Part shown: positions 48,216-60,840 of the stretch, piece after piece
Numbering within the stretch: position 1 is the first letter of the stretch
Layout: each line of letters starts with the position of its first letter
Assembly (NCBI GenBank): GCA_022577435.1
Contig: JAKOON010000020.1
Coordinates: 10,197,324 to 10,261,323, forward strand
DNA: 64,000 nt
Source: Embiotoca jacksoni
Taxonomy: Eukaryota; Chordata; Actinopteri; Embiotocidae
Reading direction: 5' to 3'
Made by a program: the position numbers and the translations under genes
The notes under the pieces: generated by a model
Told to the model about the DNA's origin: nothing
The model's input: the letters and a program-made list of their open reading frames with translations, nothing else
The model's database searches: none

Positions 48216-51200
48216 ACACCTAGGTGATTCAAGACTGTGACACAGACTAGTGGACTTGCGGGTGTATTACACACTTTGGTGTGTTACTGGGTAACTACAC
48301 GCTGCTTCTTGAGGTAAAAGTAGCAAAGGCAAAGTCTGAAAATGTTCAGTTATGAGTAAATATCCTACATTTAAAATGTAGGTTTTGCTAGCAAATCATT
48401 ATTTATCAAAAGCAAAAATCCTAAATATGTAGAATGATGGGTCATTGGAATATTATTCCCTATGTATTAATAAACGTATGTGTAGCTGATTTTGACGGCA
48501 TTATTTTGTCATCATATTTTGTTTTGTACTGCAAATTATTCTCAATCTTTGTAAGTACTTAGTAAGACATTAATAAGTCATTGGGTCCTAAAAGTTGCCT
48601 TCTACCAAAATAGTTGAAAAAACATCCACACTAACTGTGTCAACAGTTCCAACAGATATCAGAATGTTTCGATAAATAATTCAGAGTCTTGAAAGAAGAA
48701 GGAATCCCTGCTCCTAAATCAAGAAAAATGTCACCTTAGAAAACTTAACTGTAAATAGGAAACTTCTATTTAAACAGGTTGAAATTATCTTACTGTAATT
48801 GAAGAGTTTGTTAGTCTCACTTGATCTAAACAAAATTTTAAAAAGTGAATGGATAAATAGATTTTTGAAATGTTTGCAATATTTAAGTGCTAATCCACAA
48901 AGTAACAAAATGCAAGTTTTATGCAATGCAGTAGTTCATTTCCCTCCTTAATGTTGTGGAGTAGAATATGAAAGTAGCAGAGAATTGAAAAACTTAAAAA
49001 AAAAACTCAAGTATCTGACAATTTTGCGTAAGTGCAGAAGTGTGTGTCTATTTAAATATTTACTTCCACTTGAATGCATTTACAGACGTGATAATGCAGC
49101 CTATATTTATTAAGTAAACTGTTCTGGGAAAAATGTGTAATTATATTAAAATCTTTCACTCTACTAACCAAAAGAGAGAGATCCCAGTGGTATATCTGAA
49201 GGGAGTTGGAACAGGCAACCAAGGTACAGAATGCACAGGATTCAATTAGATTTGAAATTAAAGCGTGAAGGGATATTTTGTCCAATTTACTGAAATTACA
49301 CCTGATTTGTTTATGAATAAAGCATCCATCATCTCATGAAGCAATTAAAACACAATTTCATCCAGCTATCTTACTAACGGGCAGAGGAATTCTGAAATAT
49401 CTTCGACAGACAGATCCTCTAATTACTTACACAAGTTTTTGCAGGTTCAAACCATCATCCCATCAGACTTACATAAAAGAGAAGAAGGGAAAGAAGGTGG
49501 AAGGAAAGTTCAGAGTTGATCAGAGGTGAAACGTTTGCTGCAGCAGATAAATGCGGCGCAGCAAATTGAGTGTGCACCACAGGAGTGATTCTCTTCTCTG
49601 ATGTGCTGATTGCACTTCAGCCCTTTCCTGTCTTTGCTTTTGTTCTTCAGGGGATTTTTTTTTTTTTTTCTTAAATGCAGAAAAACGAATAGTTGGGTTT
49701 GGGTCATGGACAGAATTGTTTGCAGGGAGTTTTTCCCACACCACAAAATACTGCAAGATGTTTCGCAGTGTCATCACCTAAAGGATGGCACTCCCAAACC
49801 CCGATGACTGAGTTTGTCTTCCATGTGATATTAATTAGCATGGGTACTTGTGCTAATCTCACTTCAAGTAACTGGAATATTTGAAGCCAAATGTTTTGCC
49901 CATTTTGACCAAATTCTCAAGAAGTCACGCCAGGAAAGACTGGCTCACATCTACAGATATGTGAAGCCGCTCTCGCACTGTCAGCCATGTCTTCGTAGCA
50001 CGCAGCTCCGTGTGCTCACTCACATACAAGGTGCTTCTCTTTCTTCTCCCCATTTCTGCAAATTTAGCACTGAAAGTTATTTTCATAACGTAAATATTTC
50101 ACTTCACTTTGAGACATTCCTTTCTTCACTAAAAGGCCCGTTTAGACCCCGAGATTGACAGCGAACCTTTGGGTGCCGTTAGCAGGATGTGGTTTGCTGT
50201 TAGCTGGCTCAGGTGAGCCATTTATTCCCATTAGTGCTGATGGTGGAATAGGGCTTTATTCTTCTTTTACCTGTCATGGCTGCCAGATGTAGGTCGGTCG
50301 CACTCTGCAACTACAACTCTGACAAGTCAAAGGCAGAGCCCCTAGTCAGGAAATCAGACGCTAATTGGTTTAACTGACTTGCATGTTTTTGGGTGGATTT
50401 CTCATGTCTTTGGGAAAGAAGAAGCAACTTATCTTGTGAAAAACGTGATTTTGTGAGTCTTTGTGAATTTCAAAAGCTGACATGACAATTTTTTTAGACG
50501 AGGACAACAATCTCTGGAGCTTCAGCTTCTGTGGTGCAGAGCCCTACATCACTTCCTGTTAGACATCATATCATACTCATGGGTTTCAAATGTGTAAACA
50601 TGATTCATGGAAGAACATAAAAATGAATGCACAAAAACATCAATTATGTGACATTATTTTGTATAAAAAAAAAAACCTACAGCTAGAAGACTGGTAAGCC
50701 ACAGAGATTTAAACTGTAAAAATTCTCAGAGGAATTTTGGCATTATTGTTCGTGACAGATGTTTTAAGACCAGACACTTTATCTCCTCTCTCAGATTTTA
50801 ATTAATTTTATGTTCATCTGTGTGTTTACGCCAGCGTTGAGTCATCGCAGCCATGCTAAATCTTGGGGATGTGTTCATGTAGGTGGCTGAGGCTGTTTTC
50901 CAAACTTGTCTGGCTTCAAAATTTCTGTCGACATGTGCCTCACACATTTTGCTTTTTGAATCCAAATGCTGTGTCCTGCACATTATAATGGCACCATTAG
51001 CAATTAGCTCATCTCCACGAGGGAAATAACAGAACTGGCAAGACTTTAGAGCACCCTGGTGATATGCGAAGTTCTCAAATGCATTGCGTTCCATTTAGAA
51101 GAGGAAAAAAAAAAATATGGAAATAATCACCAAAAGATGTGAGACGAAGCAGCGAAAAGTTAAAGGCTGTCTTCTATTACTACAGAGAGTAAAAAACATT

Positions 51201-52070
51201 TAAGAACGAGATGAAAAGAGAGATGACTGCACCATGCTTCAGTTTAGAGTGTGTACCTGGATGTCATTGGAGCCAGACATTCAGGGATGGTAGATCTAAC
51301 CGTCAACTGGGGGACAGAGAGGAGATGAGAGGGATTGATTACATCATAACATTAGATATAACAACCCACTAATCTGATGGTCTATCTGCAGTCGTACATC
51401 TTCATCTATCATCTGCCCTCCTGTCCGTCAGCACCACGGCTCAGGGGCTATCCCCGGAGCCAGACGGAATGAAGTCCTTTCTGCACGAGCTTTTCATGAC
51501 TCAGCACCTATGCATCCTTCAACCTGCCTGTTCACTGCCCCTCCACATTCTGTTGATGAAGCCCTGGATGTATTGGATGATACATTTTATTTAACCTCCA
51601 AAACAAAAGATGAATAAAAAAAAATAAAAAAAAGTGCTTTGGTTTCTAAGCTGGATGAAAGTCTACGCCCTTAAAACATGTGTTTCCCTCTTTTTGGACA
51701 TTTTGGGGCTTTTTGCTACTCGGCCAGCATATGCTTTGCATCAGAATGTATGTGAACCAATTCATAAGCCTCTATTTTGTCCCATTATCTGGTTTGCTAA
51801 TTACCACAATCTTGTCACTTAAATGCAATTACGGACATCACGTTATGTTTTCGATGGAAATACATTTGCTACAGAAGGCCGGGAGGGATCCTTCGGCTTG
51901 GCAAAACTTCCATCGGCGGAAAACAAAAACATGTTCTAAAAATGGAAGGCGGAGTTTCTGACGCTTTTGATCACAACAAGGAGGACGAGGATTTTGACAT
52001 CTGTATTAAGCAGAAATCCGCATTTAACAGGCCACATACAGTAACCATGCGTCCTAAGTGCTGCTAAAAG
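48216..52070. other. AT-rich unique non-coding DNA
   Basis: No gene was recognised. Frames up to 102 codons are scattered on both strands without motifs. The block 49,960-50,350 is of higher complexity. A-rich runs lie at 51,100-51,115 and 51,615-51,635. Confidence 0.45.
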
Positions 52071-52580
52071 GTGCATGATGGAAAGCTTGAAGTATTCCCC
52101 TCAAGTGGAAATGAAAACCAGAGTTTTGTGGGGCTGAGTAACAGAAACTTTATTTCCTTAGCAGATGGCCAAAGTACTTCCTTTGCCACCAACGTTAACA
52201 TGTTCATTAAAAGGGTTTCGTGGTGGTCAGGGGGGAGGAGGCCTTCTAGCTGTTATCGCAAGCTGCAGAGAGACATCATCTGCTTCAGAGACACTGGTCC
52301 ATCAAACTCTGAGGCAATTACATTGAGAGCAGAGAGGTCAGGGAGGAGGGGAGGCATGAATGAGCGTACCGGATCAGCTTATCGGATGGCCAGAAACCCA
52401 GGAACAGCTGAGGAAACTAGCGGCACTTTTCTCAGAAGTCGGGAGAGTTCGGTGCGGAGGGGGAGGGCAAAGGTCACGAATTGGAGTTTTATTTCACAGA
52501 TTTCTTTATCAAGGATCTTTTCAATTTTTCAAGCCCAGCCACATAAGTCAAAAGGGTGCGAGCGGATCAGAATAATTTGA
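52071..52580 (+). other. Longest open frame in the window, 169 codons, probably spurious
   Basis: ATG to stop without interruption. Composition is Ser/Arg-rich in the second half because the DNA is purine-rich (GGAGGAGG runs). There are no transmembrane segments, zinc-finger spacing, catalytic motifs or family resemblance. Two overlapping shorter frames exist. One uninterrupted stretch of this size is plausible by chance in 128 kb of strand sequence, so it is recorded without being called a gene. Confidence 0.12.
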
Positions 52581-53749
52581 ACACACGGCATACACTGAAA
52601 GTGTCCTGCATTCAGATTAATCAGCAGCGGATTTTCCAAGGACACCTTTGTTTCTTCTTCTAGGAAATAGACACATATATTACAAGTACAGTATATGCCA
52701 TATGGAGTAAAATATCGATTAGGGGAGTTACACTGAACCAGTAAGACAGGAATATCAAGTTTCAGCTTGCTGACAAATGTCAATAATTCATGAGTAATGG
52801 CTTATAGCATGAGCAAACCCTCTAAAAGGTAGTACTATAAAGTAAATATTTTATGAATGTCAAGGCTCAACTCTGCTTTTGTAGTTACTCACATGCACAC
52901 AGATGTCATATGCTGAGTAGTGCGTGTTAAAAATAGCTCTGATGTCTGGAAGCTAGGAACCTACATTCCTGGTCATTGGCAGCTTTGATCCGTTCCTCTT
53001 CAGGTTTATCATGGCTGCCACATGCTCTGTGCTCGACACGTTAACCCATCAGCAAATGTGGCTTCATTGTCAACTGCAGATTGTATGGAGTCTGGGTTCA
53101 GGAGTTTAACAAGCATGGTTGACAAAATGCTCTGGCTAATAAACCACCAGCTGGGTACCCTACAATGGCCGGCACAGAGTAAAGAGCAAATGGTCCTGGG
53201 GCTTCACTGGGACAGAGCACGGCACAGTGGAAGTGCAGCCAATGAAATCCTCAGGACACACCACACCACCTGAGCAGCCGAAGGAATGTAGCTCTAAAGC
53301 ATGGGTCATATCTCCATCCTTCTTTATTTTGGAAATGTTTTATGTCTATTTTTATGGCACCAGATTCTTTTGCTCTTCTTGCGTGGAAGATGATTTAAAA
53401 CACACCACTCTTGTAAAACTGTTCTGCTTCAAACCAAACTGTGTTTCTGTCCCTTTGAAGATATGATCCTCTCCATCTGTATCCAACTCATTCTGAAAGT
53501 CTGTCTTCACCCATTCACTTTGTCTGCAGTTGATAATGCCGGTAAAGAGCTCAAGGCTCGCCATATAAACAAGCTTTCTACATGTCTTGCCAGCACGTAA
53601 TGCATGACATGGTCTCCATCTACTAAACGTGCACATTTATCCTGCTAAAACAGTCAAAAATGCAGCGACCTGTACTCATTAACTGAAATCTGTGTAATGC
53701 AAAAAAAGGAGGAAAAGGACTGCGTTTAGTTTGACTCAAGCGAAACAAT
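52581..53749. other. Unique non-coding DNA
   Basis: No gene or repeat was recognised. Frames of 79-94 codons on both strands at 53,227-53,636 have no motif. Confidence 0.45.
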
Positions 53750-53965
53750 CTCCATCTCCATTCCAGTCTCCCGCCACACTAATTGGCATAATTGACTTTT
53801 GTTTGCAACACAAGGTAGAAGGCAGACGCCTTGACACCGCCAGCCTGGCAGCCAGGAGCAATTGGAGCACTACACAGCAGTTGTTGTGACGAGACGACAA
53901 GGCGAGCACTCTGGGTAATTTAACAAAGTTTAGACGGTCCACGTGTCTGATCTAATCAGCTGGAG
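53750..53965. promoter_or_regulatory. CNE-like block
   Basis: High-complexity unique sequence with paired homeodomain-type motifs ('actaattggcataattg'), 'ggagcaattgg' and an E-box CACGTG ('ccacgtgtc' at about 53,939). There is no open frame over its full length. It is a visual CNE candidate only. Confidence 0.28.
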
Positions 53966-55019
53966 CAGTGGAGGATTTCTGCCTTTTGTGCATAACCTAG
54001 ATTTGAGGATCTTCACAGAAAGCACACCAGAGATTGAACAAAGATATATATTTCCTGCATACTTGTCTATGCTGTTCAGCTGTAGACACTTTTGTTGAGA
54101 AGCTATGTCAGTTATGTAGTCTCCATCGACGACTCAGCACTTCCTTTAAAACATTTTCTCTGCTGGAGTGGCGATCTATCAGCAAAGTGTTGGGTTTACA
54201 GGACCCCTGATGACATATATGGGACACCCAAGAGATCTCCCAGCCCTTTCTGACTCGTGACCTCATCCCTGTGAGTCCTATCGTTGCCTCACACAGGCCC
54301 TGACCCTCAGCTGCCCGGGCATACTCTCATACACTAAGAGGAAGTGGAAATTACCTCTTAATACTGTCAATGCTTCAATGCTTTCACAAAGCACTGCGAC
54401 GCAAACGCCCTCACCTCCATTACTCTGCATATTAAGAAGACAAAGAAGTTGTGATGGAGGGTGGAGAAGGTTTTATCTTCCCAACGGGGTACTCTGGAAC
54501 AAAAAATTATGCAATGTATTAAAATATTAACACACTTAGCTGCAGAACAATGGTGTTAACTCGGTGAATACGTTATTATTCAGAGCACATTACTGCTCTG
54601 ACTTTAAAAGACTACAAGCTCACTTCGACCATATTCTGTTATTTCTTTCAATAAATCATTTTGCTCACATGAAGTACCTGATGGCACTCTTTACAGCTCA
54701 TATACTCCCACTTTATAATGTGCGGTAAAGAAATAAAGCCTTTGTGGCATTACGAACATCACAGCTTCAGTAACATTAAGAGAAAATGCTTAGAAGGTAA
54801 TCAAGTTCCTTTACTGTATTTTCCCTCCACCATCTGGTAGCTATTGAACACTGTTTTGGATACTTTGAAAAAAGAGCTCATAGCGTACTCATTATAGCAC
54901 GCAGTCTCATTCCCTCACTCTCGGCCTCTGCCCCTCCTCTGTTTCTGACGGTCTCTTATCCTCTCCCTCGCTATCTTTCTTTCTTTCTGCCTGTCTCTTG
55001 CTCACCGGACCAGTTCAGT
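53966..55019. other. Unique non-coding DNA
   Basis: No gene or repeat was recognised. The stretch 54,210-54,440 is GC-richer and complex and could be another conserved block. (TTTC)3 lies at about 54,975. Confidence 0.4.
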
Positions 55020-55200
55020 GAGACAGACGCATTATTTAATGAGGTAATTGGTCTAATGTTTCCTGGGCACAATTAAAAACGCGACAGTACAGCATGCTAT
55101 TATGGTTATGTTCGATCTAAAGTCACATGCAGCTAGGCATTGTTGGATGTCATGGATTTTGGCCCTGTCATACACTTCAAGCATCTTGGCTTTTTGTTCT
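55020..55200. promoter_or_regulatory. CNE-like block
   Basis: Contains 'ttatttaatgaggtaattgg' and 'gggcacaattaaaa' homeodomain-like cores followed by complex unique sequence to about 55,195. The 148-codon minus-strand frame that ends here may simply reflect a stop-poor conserved block. Confidence 0.28.
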
Positions 55201-57536
55201 TTTCTCGGAATGAAAAAAAAAAGAAAAATGTCAGTCAGAGCTGAGTTTATAGCACTGTGAATGTCGAGGACAGCATTTGCCACCGAAGCATTTTTAAACT
55301 GGCTAGCCTCCATGATCACAGCAACACTGACAGCACTAAAATGTGCTGCCACTGAAACAAAATGCTCGTTCCACTGTGGGGGATCCTGATTTCTGGTATG
55401 TGACCTTGTGGTTGACATGGAACCACGAAAGTAGTGATCCCTTTCTATCCCTCTACAATTTTCCATCCAGCTCCATTTGTTTTTCATTTGGAGAAACAAA
55501 ACTGCTCACCCCTTTTTCCTTCTGTGAAAACATGACATCCCAGAAGGCTTTGCGGGAAGTATCAATCACTGGAATGGTTGTATTGTGATTACCTCGACAC
55601 ACCGTATCAGACCTGCTCTCTAAAAAGAAAACACCGGACACCAGCGTTATGGCAGCAGAGATAACAGCCAGTGCTGCAAAGCTCAAACTAAAAACCTTAT
55701 CTTGTGACAGGATGGAGAGCGTACATATCTGTGCCACTACAGTGTATCAGACATAGCAAGTACACGCCTGTGGATAGATGAGCGGGGGTAAAGCAGAGGA
55801 CCCTGTCGGCAGATACGGTACCTCTGCATGAAACATGAGCCTTTTAATCGGAGGAAACACACAGTGGAAACACTGTCAGTGTATGAATCAGCCGGTGAGA
55901 GTGCGGGAGAATCACATCATTGGCTAGAAGAAAGGAATCTTATTGTTCTCACTGAGACAGTGTTTCTACACCGAATGACCTCTTTTTTCATTAGCATGGC
56001 AGAGATTGCATGATTATGAGAAACACTGAAAATACTCAGGCTAATCATATATTTCTGAAAGCCATTATAATGTCGTAAGAATTTGGATGGAGAAAAAAGC
56101 TCCTTTTGAAAATCATACCATTAATTTTATGTTACAGTCTGAGTCTGTTTAAGTGCTCAACAACAATGCTTTAATGACAGATGTGAAATAATTGAATTTC
56201 TTCCTGATTTAGGCGACTCTGGTAACTCCATCGGACTGCTTCCATTAAACTGATGACAGAAGAGAAAGTCTCCCTTCTCTAACAGACCCGTTTGTGGATG
56301 GCATGTATGCACAACGAAATAAAATAAATTGCAGAAAAGTACGGACTCATTCCAGCCATCGGTGGATGCCACAATCTCTCCATTACCATCAGTTTAAGTT
56401 GATAGCATATTACTCTCTTCTGATTCGAGAGTCTAAGCAGTAAATTAAAGAGTGAACCAAGAGGTCCTTTTCAGGTCAGGATGATTAGATTTCAGGGAAA
56501 TAAAACACACAAGTCTTTGAAAATAACTGTTTAAAAAAAAGTTGTTATTGGGTCGACAACCCAAGTCTCACCTTTGACCCTCAGATCAAAGACAAAGCAA
56601 ATTAAGTTTTTTCTTGTTTGTATATTATTGTAGCTTGCACATATCGCCGTGAGAAAATGTTCTTTTCCTGATAAGCCTAAAGAAATAAAGCTTCACATCA
56701 CTGAAGGAACAAAAAAATAAAATTAAATAGGTAAATTTCCTAAATATATATACTGTATATCCTCACTAAACAAATGCAGTGACTCACCAACAATGCTTAA
56801 AGGCAGCGGGAAGTAGTTAGAAATGATAAATGAACTGGTAATGTTCCTGCTGTATGTTCATATGATGTAGATGGTTCTAATTGAAGATGTCACAAACCGT
56901 TGTTCATTTTCATTTTGCACGATATGACACGGTGTGCTTGATGTAACTGGAACTCCCTCAGCACCAATTCTATCAAGCGCAAAGGCAATATTCCAGCTGC
57001 TAACTACAAAGCTATTATGCAGTTAAGATATCATCTCACTATCAGTCTATAACTGTCATGGAGCTAACCACAAAAAAATCAACAGAGATAGTTGTACAAC
57101 CTGCTGCTTCCTTTTGTTAAGCCTTTCTCTTTCGTTTGCTGACATGACACACAGCCTTTTACAAATTATTTTATTTTACATTCGTGCTCAAAGCCTCAGA
57201 CTTGGGTCAAGTGTTATTTTAACATTTGTTTTAATCTGTTTGGAGCACCAGCTAGATGGAGTTTACTGCATCAAGATGGTTCATTGTACTTTTTGACGCA
57301 ACATCTGGTACACTACACTGCCTGGATGAAACACAAATGAATGTTTAAAGTAGTTTTCTGGATAGCTGCATTTTTATTTTATTTCATTTTTGACATTGAG
57401 GTGGTATACAATCTTAGTGTGTGCGTTGTGCCTGTGTTACATTTAATAGGTTGAATTAAGATGTACATGTGGTACGGTATATACAGGGTTTCATAAATTG
57501 ATTAATAAAATTGAATAAGGATTCAAACTACTGACT
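55201..57536. other. Unique non-coding DNA
   Basis: No confident gene was found. Minus-strand frames at 55,053-55,499 (148 codons) and 55,453-55,737 (94 codons) each contain hydrophobic runs (see findings). A miR-218-like short hairpin lies at 56,933-56,981. Otherwise the interval is AT-rich with no recognised repeats. Confidence 0.45.
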
Positions 57537-57923
57537 GTTAAAGTAGTAAGATCATCATTTATAGTAAATAAATGTCTCTTAAGTGACTATCTACCGCCGA
57601 GTGATGTAACACATGATTGAGCTTGTAGCTCACTGATGAAAGCAGCAGCATGAACTGAATGAGCTGTGTGTCTGCTGCAGCATTCTCCGGTAAAGTCACA
57701 CAAAGTGTGCAGTTCGTGACACATTTTCAATCACCAAGCAGTGAATGTTCCACTAGAGAGAGTAGGTGGCACTAACACAACAGTAGCTGCTCCTCAACTC
57801 ACTTGTGTGCTAAATGCGGGCTGACAAATGTCACAAATGCAATGAAGTCCAAAGAACACAGCTGCAATTACTTCTTGTCGCCAAAGAGGAGCAAATGCAG
57901 ATCTTCCACACTGTTACTTTAAC
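57537..57923. mobile_element. Possible MITE with GTTAAAGTA ends
   Basis: The left end GTTAAAGTAGTAAG (57537-57550) and the reverse complement of the right end, GTTAAAGTAACAG (plus 57911-57923), share the first nine bases. The interior has 'ctgctgcagcattctccggt' and 'taggtggcactaac', which feel repeat-like. Without other copies to compare, this remains tentative. Confidence 0.35.
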
Positions 57924-60429
57924 TCCATAAATCTGAGGACATACAGTATATTCTTTCACTTTGCAATACAAAAGTGTTGATGTGCCATCACTATATCAAA
58001 GCTGCTCTGACACTGTATGTACGCATATAAATACTAGTGTAGCAAGAGTCATCAACACCAATCCCGACTCCATTCTCCCATCATGTTCTGGTTTCCAATG
58101 CACCACTGTAACATTCCTTCCATCGAACCTTTCAACACCTCCCTATCACCATTTCCTTATTCTGTCAAGACCTTTTTGAGGAAGGAGAGAAGATGAACTG
58201 CAATGGTGAGAATTTCCGGTCGATGTCTTTTTTCATGACATGTCCCATTAATTACTATAATATAGTAGCAGACTGCCACAACAAACTAAACTGACCTGTT
58301 TTAATGTGTTATCGGCAGGACAGGGTTTTTTTTAAGCTTGGTGAAATTGTTGTTGCTTTACTGGAAGTGAACAGTTCACATTCATGTCACATTGTACAAT
58401 GAGTTAACTGCTGACCAGGAACATTTAGCCTCCGACTGTAGGTGGAGAGCATTGTTACAGTCTCCTCCATTTATACAGCTATGATTTACAAGAAAAGTAC
58501 AGGCTACATTAACTCTGTAATAGCATAATGTAGCACCTAGGAATTCAATCACAGTCCTCTGGTCCTCTGTAAATGTCAACTCAGTTACTAGTGAAACTTC
58601 TCTGACTTTTAATGTGCACTTTAAACTTTCAGCGTATTAGAGTGTATGGAGATACAGTAGACAGAGTGCTGCTGAGGTCTGCTTAAGCTTACATAAAAAC
58701 ATTGGTTTACTTTGACTAATATTGTACAGATGATAATGAAATTTAACCCCCATATTTTTTCTCGTAAAAGGTCAAAACACACCCAAAAAACACAGTAACA
58801 TAAAATAGTAAACAAGCCAATAACAGAAATGCCTGAGATTTCTCCCAGGTTTTAATCATTACCATAAAAAAATGTTCGCACTAGCAAATAACACCCTTTA
58901 AAAGCTCATATTAACCAAAGACATCTCTTGTTTTCTATTTATTTCCATTTGTTTCAACACAACCTGCCCTAATTATTAATGCTAGTTTCAGTGGTCAACT
59001 TGTGTCTTATTTGTATTTGGCTCCTGCCACCTTTCTGTCTTTGTGTGTCTCAGTTTATCTCCCTCACTTGCCTGCAGAGTGACACAGACTAAGGTGACGC
59101 CTGCAGGAGGCGAGATACAGCAGAGCTAATGGATTCGTCCCAGGCATCTGAGAGACAACTGAACCCAGCCTCAAACGGGACGACAACAACATGAAGGCAA
59201 AGAGCTGAAACTCCACTCTCCTTCATCTTCATTTGGCCTCAGAAGAGACAAAAAAGGAAAAGTGAGCGAACGTCTCAGATCTCACCTCATCTACACCACA
59301 GCATCCATCCATCATCGGTGGCAGCCTAAATCCCCGTCCTTCCATTCCCCGAGAGGAGGGGAGTCTGTAATGAGGGGGGGCTTTCTTTAAGAAACAGTTA
59401 TTTTTATATTGTCTCAAAGGGGAAAAGCTTTAAAGGACTCTCACTACATTCCATCTGAATTACATAATTTATCTGATTTTCAAAAAAATGTTTAACAACC
59501 TGTGACACTTAGCCATATGTGCTCCTTCTCACTCATATGCTCCCAACTGCTGAATCAAGCACAGACCCAGCTTGGTGTTGGGATTTATAAAAACCGACAG
59601 ACTCAAATCTCAGATTCAAGTCAGGTTCAGAGTCAGGGTCACTCACAAGGAGGCGGAGCTTAAACTGGAAGAGGTGGGTAGACTTCAGAAAATAAACCAC
59701 AAAATTGTCCTTTTAAAAAAAACAAAACATCTATGCAATACCACTGTTAGTGCTAAAATCAAACTAGCAAACACACTAACATAGTTTGCAAGAGGGGAGT
59801 GTGTCTCATCAATCAGATCCCCAGCAAGGATTTCTACAATCTTATTTTTATCTAATTTCAGCTCATAAAAACAGGAAAGTATGAGGCTTTATAACAAACC
59901 GACGGCTAGACCAACTCTTTGTCCCTGAATACCATAAAGATTTACCTCTTGCCTTGACTCATTACACTCCTTTTGTTATTGTGCTGAGTTCACTGAAGTT
60001 CAAGTGTGTGTTGTAAAGTTGCCAAAGCTACAACACAGATGACTAATGAATCCAGCGATGCCAAGGGACACAGTATGCCATGCTTTGGTCTCAGCTTTGA
60101 ACAGCAACACTTTGCTTTATAGTGTAACTGTAATCTATCTTTTGTGGTATAATATTGAACCATATGTGACCTTTAATTTCAAAATCAAATGGGGTCAGGG
60201 TGGTTAACTATGTTCTAACACAAAAATATAAGGGATTAGGGCGCTGCAATTGCTTATTGGATAATGAGTTGCACAAGTTTAATGCATTCCTAAGCAGACA
60301 TTATTGATTTACTGTTAGTCTCAAATCCATCCATAATTCATATTTAAGCTGCAGGCTCTTCCTTGATAGCACAGAAAATCCCTTTAAGGCATGAGCAGGG
60401 AGGCGTCCGGAGACTCCTGGAGCTGTGAG
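57924..60429. other. Unique non-coding DNA
   Basis: No gene was recognised. The stretch 59,080-59,380 is GC-richer, with a small palindromic 'cgcctgcaggaggcg' near 59,099, and may be regulatory. Frames of 60-72 codons are scattered and motif-free. Confidence 0.45.
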
Positions 60430-60840
60430 TGAAAACTGAAGCGACAGGAAATGAAAAGGAGAGCGAAGTAGCCAATCACCCAGCATTCCTATCAAAGGTG
60501 TACCAGGGGGTCACGAGGTCAAAGGTCAGGGGTTTCTGCGTGGCAAGCACAGCTGTGTGCAATGAAGAGTGTACGAAGCCGCCCCAGTGTGACCCCAAGA
60601 GTCACCACTTCCACCGGGAGTTACCCATAACACATCTGGGCCTGATTCCCACTAGCAGGCAGGTATCATGGCAGAACACAGGGCCCCCTTCTCTCTTGTT
60701 TGTTTGTCATATATTAACCTCAGCCCAGCCTCGCCGTGCCCTTCTCATTAGAGCCGTGATTGACAACTCAAAATGCCAACCTTGCCCTGAGATTCTGCAA
60801 AATAACTACACCGGCAAAGCCTTATTTTCAAAAAGATGAA
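60430..60840. promoter_or_regulatory. CNE-like block with TCF/LEF and DR1 sites
   Basis: High-complexity unique sequence. It contains ATCAAAGG (60491-60498), a consensus TCF/LEF site, and AGGTCA-A-AGGTCA (60516-60528), a perfect DR1 element of the type bound by HNF4, RXR heterodimers and COUP-TF. A second DR1-like site lies at 61,104-61,116. A 136-codon frame covers the block but lacks splice context and any recognisable motif. Enhancer function is inferred from motif content. Confidence 0.4.

Noticed and set aside
52071..52580. 169-codon ORF as a gene
   Set aside because: No motif, no splice or promoter context, composition explained by purine-rich DNA. Length is compatible with chance in this much sequence.
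56933..56981. Genuine miR-218 gene
   Set aside because: The mature miR-218 sequence is essentially invariant in vertebrates. Here it matches only through the seed and the stem is too short.
60429..60839. 136-codon frame as a coding exon
   Set aside because: No acceptor or donor fits its ends and no family resemblance. The nuclear-receptor and TCF sites make a regulatory reading simpler.
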